A stretch of 52,575 nucleotides of DNA, taken from contig CABSJL010000012.1 in assembly GCA_902478055.1 (NCBI GenBank), forward strand, positions 1 to 52,575, written 5' to 3'. Below the pieces are notes generated by a model. The model searched no databases. It saw nothing but the letters and a program-made list of their open reading frames with translations, and was not told where the DNA came from. Each line of letters starts with the position of its first letter. The first letter of the stretch is position 1. A program made the translations under genes and the position numbers. Positions 8,941 to 16,732 of this stretch are shown here, one piece after another. This stretch comes from an uncultured Veillonella sp. (GTDB taxonomy: Bacteria; Bacillota; Negativicutes; Veillonellales; Veillonellaceae).

Positions 8941-9432
8941 TTAATGATCCATTGTAAGTGATACAAATTCAGCATTTACAACAGAGGCCAAGTTCTTTGG
9001 ATTTACCTTCATCTGCATGCCTCGTAGACCAGCGCTTACATATACAAACTCTTGAGGCTCCATTGTGGCATCAAAATAGGTAGGAAATGATTTTTTCATC
9101 CCCACTGGAGAACATCCGCCCCGTATGTATCCGGTAATACCTAGTAAGTCCTTAACATGAATCAGTTCTACAGACTTATTATGACTGACACGAGCCGCTT
9201 GTTTCATATCTAGCTCTTCAGCCACTGGAATACAGAATACTACAAACCCTGTTTTATCGCCCTTACCAACAAGTGTTTTAAAGACTTGTTTTTCATCGAG
9301 TCCTAAAGCTTCTACTACATGAAGGCCTGCAGCACGCTCTTCAGACCACTCATATTCGCTAATACTATAAGGTATCTTATGAGTATCTAAAATACGTAAT
9401 GCATTTGTTTTCTTATGTTTCTCTTTACCCAC
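8941..9432 (-). CDS. ybaK: Cys-tRNA(Pro)/Cys-tRNA(Cys) deacylase, YbaK family
   Basis: A trans-editing hydrolase that removes mischarged cysteine from tRNA(Pro); 163 residues with the chosen start. Family motifs are ALGLDEKQVFKTLVGKG, FVVFCIPVAEELDMKQAAR and GYIRGGCSPVGMKKSFPTYFD. The last of these holds the glycine-rich loop and the catalytic Lys region of the YbaK fold. The frame extends four codons to an ATG at 9444, but a GGAGG lies within that extension, five bases before a GTG at 9432, so GTG is taken as the start. It probably heads a transcript with the RNase H and epimerase genes. Confidence 0.9.
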   Translation of the reverse strand: MGKEKHKKTNALRILDTHKIPYSISEYEWSEERAAGLHVVEALGLDEKQVFKTLVGKGDKTGFVVFCIPVAEELDMKQAARVSHNKSVELIHVKDLLGITGYIRGGCSPVGMKKSFPTYFDATMEPQEFVYVSAGLRGMQMKVNPKNLASVVNAEFVSLTMDH

Positions 9433-9512
9433 TATAACCTCCATATACTAGCATAACAAATAAATTTAATCATACCATAATATATTTCTATCGATAAATA
9501 TATTTTTCATTA

Positions 9513-10511
9513 CTATTTATTTACGATTTTATTAATATTTTTTAGTTCAATACGCAAGGTTCCATCATCATTAGTTTTGATTTCAATGAACTCGCGATTT
9601 TTCATATACTCTACAGGAAAAGAAATTTCAATGCCCGTATCGGTTTTAATCTTATGATGTTCGCCAACCTTCGTAGCAAACTCTCGATTAACAGGTAGAG
9701 GCCTCATCATATCCGCATCAGCTAATTCTTTCTTAGCCGCCTCTTGTTGAACAGGATTGGCTTTAAATACCTCTTCCACAATGCGAACAGGATCTACTGT
9801 ATCAGATACTTCTGCATTTTTCGCAATCATAGACTTTGCAATCGTCAATTCAACGACACCATCTGACTCATGGGCTTGAGCCACCTTATCTACGATAGCT
9901 TTCACCTTTTTCACCGTATCTCTAGAAGATTGGTTAGTGCCTAATTGCAATACCTTATCTGCTAAGATATAGGATACTTCACCATCAAATTCACCTTTTG
10001 GTTCAAAAATTCGAACGCTAAAATCATGCAAATTAATCGATGCAAAGGCGCGTAACTTTTGTGAAGGCATAGGCAACACAGCCTTATGAGAAACAAGTTC
10101 AGTAGCTAAACTGCCATCATCTTCACTAAATAGTTGATGAGTAAAAGCATCATGAGCTTGGCACAGAAGAATGCAGATATAAGATGCATCCGTAACAGCT
10201 TCACAAATAATCGTATCGATAACAACGGAGTCCGTCGCTTGTTTCATATAGGTAAACAAGCTTTCACCTAAATTCTTAGATAACTCTATAAACTTGAGGT
10301 CTCCATTTTTATAATCGACTAATTGTTTACCAAATGGACTTGCATCATGCAAGGTACCTGTTCTAGCACCGGGGTCTTTGAACGCCTTAACTACATGATT
10401 TGAAATATAATCATGAATAGCTTGATCGCCAACCTTTAATTCATGTTCAGAGTATACAGCTAAAGAAGACGTAAAATCGAAAATCTCTAGCGCCGCCTTA
10501 TTAATCTGCAT
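9513..10511 (-). CDS. Nucleoid-associated protein, NdpA/YejK family
   Basis: A 332-residue soluble protein resembling the 37-kDa nucleoid-associated family (NdpA/YejK). Members co-purify with nucleoids; their mechanism is not established. The N-terminal half contains KFIELSKNLGESLFTYMKQ and VTDASYICILLCQ, typical of the family core. The C-terminal third carries a short beta-rich part ending ELKNINKIVNK, with basic residues suited to DNA contact. There is no signal peptide or membrane segment. The start has a strong AAGGAGG site. It stands 27 bases after the ligase gene and could be read through from that operon, or be separate. The assignment rests on overall resemblance rather than a diagnostic motif. 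Confidence 0.7.
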   Translation of the reverse strand: MQINKAALEIFDFTSSLAVYSEHELKVGDQAIHDYISNHVVKAFKDPGARTGTLHDASPFGKQLVDYKNGDLKFIELSKNLGESLFTYMKQATDSVVIDTIICEAVTDASYICILLCQAHDAFTHQLFSEDDGSLATELVSHKAVLPMPSQKLRAFASINLHDFSVRIFEPKGEFDGEVSYILADKVLQLGTNQSSRDTVKKVKAIVDKVAQAHESDGVVELTIAKSMIAKNAEVSDTVDPVRIVEEVFKANPVQQEAAKKELADADMMRPLPVNREFATKVGEHHKIKTDTGIEISFPVEYMKNREFIEIKTNDDGTLRIELKNINKIVNK

Positions 10512-10538
10512 GATGCCTCCTTATAACAGTAAAAACGA

Positions 10539-11834
10539 TTACCCTTTATTATACCACTCTTTTAGCTTTCGTTTATCAACTTTTGAGCATTCTGTAAGAG
10601 GTAACATAGGAATAGAGTAAATCGATTTTGGCCATTCTATGGAAGGTCTATGATGCCGAATTGTTTCCATAACATCGGCGACTAGAACATTATCCTCCAA
10701 CACCATATATGCTACAAAATCTTCCCCTTTTACATCATCTATGATATCGATAATAGCTACTTCTGAGACACCATCTATAGATTGCAAATAAGTTTCCATG
10801 GAGGGAATAGATATTTTATAGCCCCCCTTGTTTACCACATCGCCTTGGCGCCCAGTAAACATAAGATACCCCTCTGTATCTATATAACCACAATCATTAA
10901 CGGTATATGTATCGGAAATACCTTCAATATGATATTTTGTAGTTACATATATAACCCCATCATCTGCTTTAATTCGGACCCTTGGGAATGGCCTGCCCAC
11001 AGTGCCTTCTCGGTCTAGCCACTCTTTACCTGTGCAATAGGTTATATAGTTAAGCTCAGAAGCACCATAATACAGAATAAACTCCATATTAGGACATAGC
11101 TGTTGCAACTGCTCCATCAAATGACGATCAAGCACTTGTGAGCCAGCAATAATATAGTTAATCGCAGATAATTTACATTTACAATGCCTTACGAGCAATC
11201 TAAGTTTTGTAGGAAGAGCATAGATATGATCTACTTCATATCTTTCAAGCAGCTCAATCCATCGAGTAGGACGCAAGGAACTGGTAGTAACAATAGTCCC
11301 CCCTGCCCATAAGACAGCAACAACCATATTACTAACACCAGTAAAACTAAAGCTGCCTTGCAAAAAGATTTTTGTATCTTCATTTATATGAAAGATATTA
11401 TTTTGAATATCAAAAAACTCTCGCCACGATTCCTCTTTTCTCCACAACGGTTTAGGACGCCCCGTAGTACCTGATGTAAGTACACCAAAATCAGTTAATG
11501 GCAACACGCCTTCATCAGCTATAATATGAGCTAATTCGTCTATATACTCAGTATCCATTTCATTATGGCATACCATAGGAATGTAACATCTATACAATGC
11601 ACCTAACCATTGTACAAGTTGTTCTAAAAAGGATTGACTCTGAATTAAAAGAACTTTATTTTTTGCTGATTCTTTAACTTCAGTGAGATTTACTATATGA
11701 CTAGTATCATCAATATCGATTGATAGAATAGCATCATATAGTTCACTATATGTATACTTTGTATCATCTATAATGAGAGCAATCTTATGAGGCTCTAATT
11801 CTTTATATTGTCGTAACCGTTCAATAATTGTCAT
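10539..11834 (-). CDS. AMP-forming acyl-CoA ligase-like enzyme (YhfT-like)
   Basis: A 431-residue member of the adenylate-forming superfamily, which activates a carboxylic acid with ATP and usually transfers it to CoA. The P-loop A3 motif reads LTSGTTGRPKPLW. The A5 region is ILYYGASELNY. The hinge follows FTGRQGDVVNKGGYKI, and the C-terminal catalytic Lys lies in KVDKRKLKEW. It is short for the family (often ~500). It starts one base after the thiolase stop, so the two are translationally coupled. The BioY-thiolase-ligase set matches the B. subtilis yhfUTS unit, which BirA controls; that parallel suggests an acyl substrate linked to biotin or fatty-acid metabolism. The substrate itself is unknown. 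Confidence 0.85.
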   Translation of the reverse strand: MTIIERLRQYKELEPHKIALIIDDTKYTYSELYDAILSIDIDDTSHIVNLTEVKESAKNKVLLIQSQSFLEQLVQWLGALYRCYIPMVCHNEMDTEYIDELAHIIADEGVLPLTDFGVLTSGTTGRPKPLWRKEESWREFFDIQNNIFHINEDTKIFLQGSFSFTGVSNMVVAVLWAGGTIVTTSSLRPTRWIELLERYEVDHIYALPTKLRLLVRHCKCKLSAINYIIAGSQVLDRHLMEQLQQLCPNMEFILYYGASELNYITYCTGKEWLDREGTVGRPFPRVRIKADDGVIYVTTKYHIEGISDTYTVNDCGYIDTEGYLMFTGRQGDVVNKGGYKISIPSMETYLQSIDGVSEVAIIDIIDDVKGEDFVAYMVLEDNVLVADVMETIRHHRPSIEWPKSIYSIPMLPLTECSKVDKRKLKEWYNKG

Positions 11835-11835
11835 T

Positions 11836-12942
11836 TTACATACGTTCCATAATCAAAGCAGTTCCTGTACCGCCTGCACCGGCAATAGCACACAAACCAT
11901 AGCGACCATTACAAGATTCTAAAGCAGCCATACAATGAAGAGCTAATATAGCACCAGAACAGCCATAAGGATGTCCATACGCTAAGGCACCACCCAATTT
12001 ATTATATTTTTCTAAATGCTTGGGATAGGCCTTATTGAAGAGCACATCAATGATAGCAAAGGCTTCGTTCCACTCTACTACATCAATATCATCCATCGTT
12101 AGACCAGTGCGTTTTAAAATCGCTTCTGTGCTTTCTAAAGCTCCTTCTGGGCTAAACTGAGGATTTCCCGCCCAAGGCATAATACTATGAATTCTAAAGG
12201 GCCCTTTTTCATTAGATACGTATACAAAAGCCGCGCCATCATGAGTTAAACAAGCATTACCTGCATTTGTAATAGAGTTCTTACCTAATAAGGGCTTCAT
12301 CCTGGACAAGAGTTTTTCGTTCATTTTAGGTCTAATGCATTCATCAACACAGGCTTTGCCATCGATGGTAATAGGCATAATGTAAGATTTCAAATGCGGA
12401 TTATTTAAAGCTTCAGAAGCGCGTTTGTGACTACCAATAATATAGAGATATAAATCTTCCTTGAGTACATTATGCTTTTGAATCGTCCTCTCTGCCCCTT
12501 CTAACATAGCTAGAGGAGAACAATCGTTAGGGCTAAACTGAGCAACCTTATATAGGCCTTCACGATTATCACCAGCTGCATACATCCTATCGGGCTGTAA
12601 TGAAGAACTTTCAATACCACCAGCAATAGCCGAATCCATAACACCTGATGCAATATGTGTATAGGCCATCTCAATACTCATCAAGGCTGATGCACATTGC
12701 ATATCTACGGTAATCGCAGGAACAGAATTCGGTAAATTAGTCATGAGCCCCATAAGGCGACCAATATTCCCACCTGTACCAACTGCATTACCACAAAAGA
12801 TCCCATCCACTTGTGAAATATCATAACGATTGATTAATTCATTAATGAGTTGAGCTCCTAACATTTCAGGTCTCATATTTCTATATTGTCCATTTAATAC
12901 GCCTATAGGTATTCTAAGCCCACCATGAATATATACTGACAT
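11836..12942 (-). CDS. Thiolase family acetyl-CoA acyltransferase-like (YhfS-like)
   Basis: A 368-residue thiolase. The nucleophilic Cys is in VDMQCASALMS, the catalytic His in GHPYGCSGA, and the second Cys in LCAIAGAGGTGTAL, so the classic Cys-His-Cys set is complete. Thiolases condense or cleave acyl-CoA units. The frame runs upstream to 12999, but that part overlaps a terminator hairpin; the ATG at 12942 has TAGGAGC seven bases ahead and gives the standard N-terminus. It is somewhat shorter than the usual ~390-residue enzymes. It lies between bioY and the acyl ligase, the same set as in the Bacillus yhfUTS operon. Whether it works in degradation or synthesis is not visible. Confidence 0.88.
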   Translation of the reverse strand: MSVYIHGGLRIPIGVLNGQYRNMRPEMLGAQLINELINRYDISQVDGIFCGNAVGTGGNIGRLMGLMTNLPNSVPAITVDMQCASALMSIEMAYTHIASGVMDSAIAGGIESSSLQPDRMYAAGDNREGLYKVAQFSPNDCSPLAMLEGAERTIQKHNVLKEDLYLYIIGSHKRASEALNNPHLKSYIMPITIDGKACVDECIRPKMNEKLLSRMKPLLGKNSITNAGNACLTHDGAAFVYVSNEKGPFRIHSIMPWAGNPQFSPEGALESTEAILKRTGLTMDDIDVVEWNEAFAIIDVLFNKAYPKHLEKYNKLGGALAYGHPYGCSGAILALHCMAALESCNGRYGLCAIAGAGGTGTALIMERM

Positions 12943-12966
12943 ATTAGCTCCTATAAGAAAATGCAG

Positions 12967-12996
12967 AAAAGAGGCATCCCAAGGAATGCCTCTTTT
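12967..12996 (-). terminator. Hairpin between bioY and the thiolase gene
   Basis: Arms AAAAGAGGCAT/ATGCCTCTTTT with a short loop, directly after the bioY stop. The following bases TTTTCTGCATTTTC are T-rich but interrupted, so termination may be only partial and would set the ratio of bioY to the downstream genes. Confidence 0.75.
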
Positions 12997-13008
12997 CATT
13001 ATTACATT

Positions 13009-13521
13009 CTAAATTTTAATTTTAGTTGCTAACCAAGAAGCAACGAGACATTTTACAATATCCCCAGGAATGAATGGGAACATTACTACAGGCAATGCCG
13101 CCCAAAGTTCAGTTTTTGTTACAATCATAAAGCCTGCAACGCCAAATAGATATACTACAGGAATAGTAATTACAAGAGAACGCCATGCATAAGAGAAAAA
13201 GCTCTTCTTAGAACCTTTGAATACGCTTAATAATGTATAAGCTATTGGCCAAGAGAAGATAAAGCCCCCTGTTGGTCCTAATAATTTACCAAGACCTGCT
13301 GTGCCACCAACGAATACTGGTAAACCTACAGCACCAAGTAAAACGTAAATGATAAATACAATAAATGCATCCTTTGGTTGCAATAATAGACCTGTTAATG
13401 TAGCCACCAAAGTCAATGCAGTTACCATGGCCGGACTAAATGGCAATGGGAAAGAAATATATGCTGAAATACATAATAAGGCTGTTAATAAAGCCATTTT
13501 TGTTAAACGTCTTGCTTCCAT
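13009..13521 (-). CDS. bioY: Biotin transporter BioY (ECF S-component)
   Basis: A 170-residue integral membrane protein with about six hydrophobic helices. It is the substrate-binding S-component that takes up biotin with the shared ECF energising module, or alone with low capacity. Diagnostic features are the N-terminal ALLTALLCISAYISFPLP, the glycine-rich GGTAGLGKLLGPTGGFIFSWP loop, and the C-terminal FIPGDIVKCLVASWLA with its conserved Asp/Lys. The length is normal. It follows the hotdog gene by eight bases and shares its BirA-type promoter, which agrees with a biotin transporter repressed when biotin is plentiful. Confidence 0.95.
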   Translation of the reverse strand: MEARRLTKMALLTALLCISAYISFPLPFSPAMVTALTLVATLTGLLLQPKDAFIVFIIYVLLGAVGLPVFVGGTAGLGKLLGPTGGFIFSWPIAYTLLSVFKGSKKSFFSYAWRSLVITIPVVYLFGVAGFMIVTKTELWAALPVVMFPFIPGDIVKCLVASWLATKIKI

Positions 13522-13529
13522 AATTACCT

Positions 13530-14096
13530 CTAACTAATACATCTTTGTTTTAAAGATGTTAAATCTTCATTTTCACCAAAAAAAGTAGCCGAAAAAGCTA
13601 ATGTATCACCTATATACCCTTCTACTTGAGCATCTTCAGAATTTTCCACCAAAGTTACCTGATCATCTGCAATAACGGGTGCATGAAAATAAATAGCCAT
13701 CTGCTGCGCAGATTTACTAATATTCCAATAATTCCATAAATTTTCTAGAATCATACAACCCGGTACCACATAGGGTGCTTCTCGATGAATCTCATTAGTA
13801 TCATTAATATCGTTTACAAATCGTATTATATCATCCTTAGAAAAAGATATAGTACGGTCGTTTTTCTCTTGATGAATTGTAGAACGGATACGAAAATGTT
13901 TCGGTACCGGTCGTAAATCAACAATTAAAAAGCCTGATTTATCTAGAATACCAACCGTAGTAGTTTTAGCAACTTGATATAAAATACCACAGATAGATTG
14001 ATCACTACCCGAAGCATCATAATGCATATGCTTAATAACACTATGCGCTGGTAATCCAAAATCATTATTACACAATGTTGTAAAGAGCGATCTCAT
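13530..14096 (-). CDS. Hotdog-fold protein (MaoC/FabZ-like), first gene of the bioY unit
   Basis: A 188-residue soluble protein. The centre (about residues 85-130) reads DIIRFVNDINDTNEIHREAPYVVPGCMILENLW. This resembles the active-site helix of MaoC-type hotdog dehydratases, where Asp and His (D-x-N-x-I-H) act on an acyl thioester and a PG-x-M/L motif follows. The N-terminal ~80 residues look like a second, degenerate hotdog half. MaoC-like enzymes hydrate enoyl-CoA or dehydrate hydroxyacyl-CoA. Placed in a BirA-controlled unit with a thiolase and an acyl ligase, it may complete an acyl-chain pathway; that is inference. The start has AAAGGA ten bases upstream. Confidence 0.65.
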   Translation of the reverse strand: MRSLFTTLCNNDFGLPAHSVIKHMHYDASGSDQSICGILYQVAKTTTVGILDKSGFLIVDLRPVPKHFRIRSTIHQEKNDRTISFSKDDIIRFVNDINDTNEIHREAPYVVPGCMILENLWNYWNISKSAQQMAIYFHAPVIADDQVTLVENSEDAQVEGYIGDTLAFSATFFGENEDLTSLKQRCIS

Positions 14097-14129
14097 ATAA
14101 TCACAGTCCTTTATTTATTCAATAAATTG

Positions 14130-14158
14130 ATTATAATCAACATTATTTTATTAGTCAA
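14130..14158 (-). promoter_or_regulatory. Sigma-70 promoter of the hotdog-bioY-thiolase-ligase unit
   Basis: On the minus strand TTGACT (14153-14158), a 17-base spacer and a perfect TATAAT (14130-14135). It ends 34 bases before the start codon at 14096. The -35 box lies within the BirA operator right half-site. Confidence 0.85.
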
Positions 14159-14184
14159 CAAAATCACCTTAGTTTTGTTGACAA
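14152..14184 (-). promoter_or_regulatory. BirA operator
   Basis: Inverted repeat TTGTCAACA - 15 bases - TGTTGACTA on the minus strand. Half-site sequence and 15-base spacing agree with the known Firmicute BirA box (TTGTTAACC-type arms, 14-16 spacing). It covers the -35 element, the position expected for repression by BirA with biotinyl-AMP. The downstream bioY gene independently supports the call. Confidence 0.85.
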
Positions 14185-14210
14185 TAATACAAAAATATCG
14201 CCATTAAATA

Positions 14211-14242
14211 AAAGAACCCATGGTAACATCCACAGGTTCTTT
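14211..14242 (-). terminator. Terminator downstream of galU
   Basis: Arms AAAGAACC/GGTTCTTT with a 16-base loop, followed by TATTTAA on the minus strand, 22 bases after the galU stop. It separates the envelope genes from the BirA-controlled promoter. Confidence 0.75.
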
Positions 14243-14264
14243 CTTATATACATATATAGCTTCA

Positions 14265-15128
14265 CTATTTAAGGTCTAGTTCTTTCAAATATGCTTTGAA
14301 GTTCTCACCTAACTCTTCATTACGAAGGGCATACTCAACAGTAGCTTTCAAGTAACCTAATTTATCGCCTGTATCATAACGAATACCTTCATAAGCTAAT
14401 GCATACGTATCGGTTTTAGATGCTGCTAGAGCATCAGTTAATTGAACTTCATTACCTACGCCTGGTTTTGTATTTTCTAAAATATTGAAAATATCTGGCG
14501 TTAAAATGTAACGACCTAATACTGCTAGTCTAGATGGTGCATCTTCTTTTTTTGGTTTTTCCACCAAATTATGAACGCGATATAAATTATCCGCTAATGC
14601 TTCACCAGATACAATGCCATAAGAGCTAACTTTATCTTCAGGTACAAATTGAGCCCCTAAGATAATACCAGGATGTTCATCGTAACACTCAATTAACTGT
14701 TTAAGGCATGGATTTTCAGGATTATATACAATATCATCACCAAGTAATACAGCAAATGGTTCATCACCAATAAAGGCTTTTGCACATAGTACAGCATCGC
14801 CAAGACCACGAGGAGCTTTTTGACGAATAAAGTGAACTTTAATATCTGCTAAGTCTTTAATCATAGCCAATTGTTTATTTTTACCTTGGCTTTGTAAAAG
14901 CAATTCTAGTTCCACACTGCTATCAAAATGATCTTCAATAGCGCGTTTATTACGGCCTGTAATGATTAGGATCTCTTCAATACCAGAATCTAATGCTTCT
15001 TTTACAATATATTGGATAGCAGGTGTATCCACGATAGGAAGCATTTCCTTTGGTTGTGCTTTAGTAGCTGGTAAGAAGCGTGTACCAAAGCCAGCTGCTG
15101 GAATAACGGCTTTTCTAATACGTTGCAT
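14265..15128 (-). CDS. galU: UTP-glucose-1-phosphate uridylyltransferase
   Basis: A 287-residue nucleotidyltransferase that makes UDP-glucose from UTP and glucose-1-phosphate. The N-terminal nucleotide-binding signature is VIPAAGFGTRFLPATKA followed by PKEMLPI. Other family marks are FIRQKAPRGLGDAV, VLLGDDIV, VEKPKKE and RYDTGDKLGYLKA. The length is standard for bacterial GalU. It begins 13 bases after lptD and ends at its own terminator. UDP-glucose is the substrate of the GalE enzyme encoded at 4441-5430, so the two link in sugar-nucleotide supply for lipopolysaccharide. Confidence 0.95.
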   Translation of the reverse strand: MQRIRKAVIPAAGFGTRFLPATKAQPKEMLPIVDTPAIQYIVKEALDSGIEEILIITGRNKRAIEDHFDSSVELELLLQSQGKNKQLAMIKDLADIKVHFIRQKAPRGLGDAVLCAKAFIGDEPFAVLLGDDIVYNPENPCLKQLIECYDEHPGIILGAQFVPEDKVSSYGIVSGEALADNLYRVHNLVEKPKKEDAPSRLAVLGRYILTPDIFNILENTKPGVGNEVQLTDALAASKTDTYALAYEGIRYDTGDKLGYLKATVEYALRNEELGENFKAYLKELDLK

Positions 15129-15141
15129 AGTTATCTCCTAA

Positions 15142-16695
15142 TTAAAAGTCTTTGCCAACAAATTTGATTTTCCATTGATCATTATTGCTTCTATGTGCAT
15201 CCTTATAAGTTAAGTACAAGTCAAAGGAATGTAAATCACGATGCCATGTATAATATACAGAGTCTATCTGACCACTCATCATATTTGTTTTAACACTTAC
15301 AGATACATCATCTAAGCGAGTCAATTTATAGTTACCGCCATAGATGAGCTCTTTAGGAAGCTCTGTAGTATCAAATCGATATGGAGAGTTATTATAAGAA
15401 ATATTACGTTGATTATAGCTAACCCATACATTAGCACGATTTCCCACTTTAGAGCGGAATCTAGCGCCCCAGTAAGGCATGCTACGAATCGTGCCATCGT
15501 AACCATAGTAGTCGCGTTGGTAACCGCCCAAGAAGCGTAAATCGGCATTTTTGCCAAGCTTAATTGGATCATGAGATATTTCTGTATAGTATTCCTTATG
15601 GGAACCTTTTACAGAACCTTCTTTCCAATAACCGGCATTAACGCCACCGCGTACAGTTACTGGTGATTTACCCACATGATACGTATGAGTATCTAAACGG
15701 GCCTCACCAATCTTTTCAACCCATACCGTTTCATCATTATATTCATTAGATTCTTTACTGTACCCAATTGACGCAGTAGCCCAAGGCAAGTAGTGTCTAT
15801 AACCAACTTTTGGTTTAAAGCCTGATTTTGAATACCAGCGATAATCGATATAAGCTTCACCATGCTTACCAATTGGATAATCAGTACTACCATGCAAGCC
15901 AAGTCCATCATCACTACTATATGTAGGCTTTGGAACTAATGAGAATATACTGAATTTTCCTTCTTTATCATGGCGCAAGGACGCTGTATAAGAAGGTAAA
16001 GATAAAACCTTAAAGTTTTTAATGTAGAAAGACGGTTTTTTAATAATGACTTTATCGCCAGGATACACCTTGATATCTTGACCTTCTACACGATAATCTG
16101 GTGTATGTTTAAAGGCCATCGCATGTTTTGTGGTAACCATGCCTTTATCCATATGACCAGTTTCACCATCAAATGTAGCATTTTGCCCCTTCACATAGTA
16201 AGGATCATTCCAACCAAACGCTTGGTCAGCTGTAAAATGACGGTCACTAGTCCGATATGTCATATTTTGACCTGTAATATCCTTTGTTTTACCGCCATTT
16301 TCCAAAAAGCGATACCCACCAACAGTACGGTATTCTGTAGTTTTTGTATTACCTTCTATACGTGGTGCCATCAAGGTTTGATTACCTTGAGTCACTACTA
16401 CATCACCTTGTGCATATACATCACCAGTGGACCCAGTATAGGACATTTTATCTGCATCAATACGAGTCGGCAATTGTTCTGTAGGTTGATCAGACTTTGC
16501 CTTTTCACCACGACGTACAACACGGATATTACTATTTTCAGGTGTAGATGCTTTAGAGATTTCTCCAAGATAGGATTGATCAACGCTATCCAATTGATCT
16601 TGATATACCGTGGTTGACTCCGTAGCGGCCCATACTGGTTGTGCTAAACAAAAAACACAAGCCGCTGCCAGCCATTGTACTTTACGTTTCCTCAT
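15142..16695 (-). CDS. lptD: LptD/OstA-like LPS-assembly outer-membrane protein
   Basis: A 517-residue exported protein with a cleavable signal peptide (basic start, hydrophobic core, ending AQPVWA near residue 23). Residues about 75-240 are an LptA/OstA-like beta-jellyroll: RIDADKMSYTGSTGDVYAQG is the typical OstA start. The rest alternates polar and aromatic residues as in a beta-barrel, and the chain ends in Phe as outer-membrane proteins do. LptD inserts lipopolysaccharide into the outer leaflet. The chain is shorter than proteobacterial LptD (~780), matching the reduced form in Negativicutes. It stands between a repeat-containing exported protein and galU, in an envelope cluster. Confidence 0.85.
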   Translation of the reverse strand: MRKRKVQWLAAACVFCLAQPVWAATESTTVYQDQLDSVDQSYLGEISKASTPENSNIRVVRRGEKAKSDQPTEQLPTRIDADKMSYTGSTGDVYAQGDVVVTQGNQTLMAPRIEGNTKTTEYRTVGGYRFLENGGKTKDITGQNMTYRTSDRHFTADQAFGWNDPYYVKGQNATFDGETGHMDKGMVTTKHAMAFKHTPDYRVEGQDIKVYPGDKVIIKKPSFYIKNFKVLSLPSYTASLRHDKEGKFSIFSLVPKPTYSSDDGLGLHGSTDYPIGKHGEAYIDYRWYSKSGFKPKVGYRHYLPWATASIGYSKESNEYNDETVWVEKIGEARLDTHTYHVGKSPVTVRGGVNAGYWKEGSVKGSHKEYYTEISHDPIKLGKNADLRFLGGYQRDYYGYDGTIRSMPYWGARFRSKVGNRANVWVSYNQRNISYNNSPYRFDTTELPKELIYGGNYKLTRLDDVSVSVKTNMMSGQIDSVYYTWHRDLHSFDLYLTYKDAHRSNNDQWKIKFVGKDF

Positions 16696-16732
16696 GGTTA
16701 CTAGAACTCCTCTTGCTTTAAGAATTTGTTAA

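Noticed and set aside
12943..12999. Upstream extension of the thiolase frame by 19 codons
   Set aside because: It consists mostly of the bioY terminator hairpin and lacks a ribosome site; the ATG at 12942 has TAGGAGC ahead.
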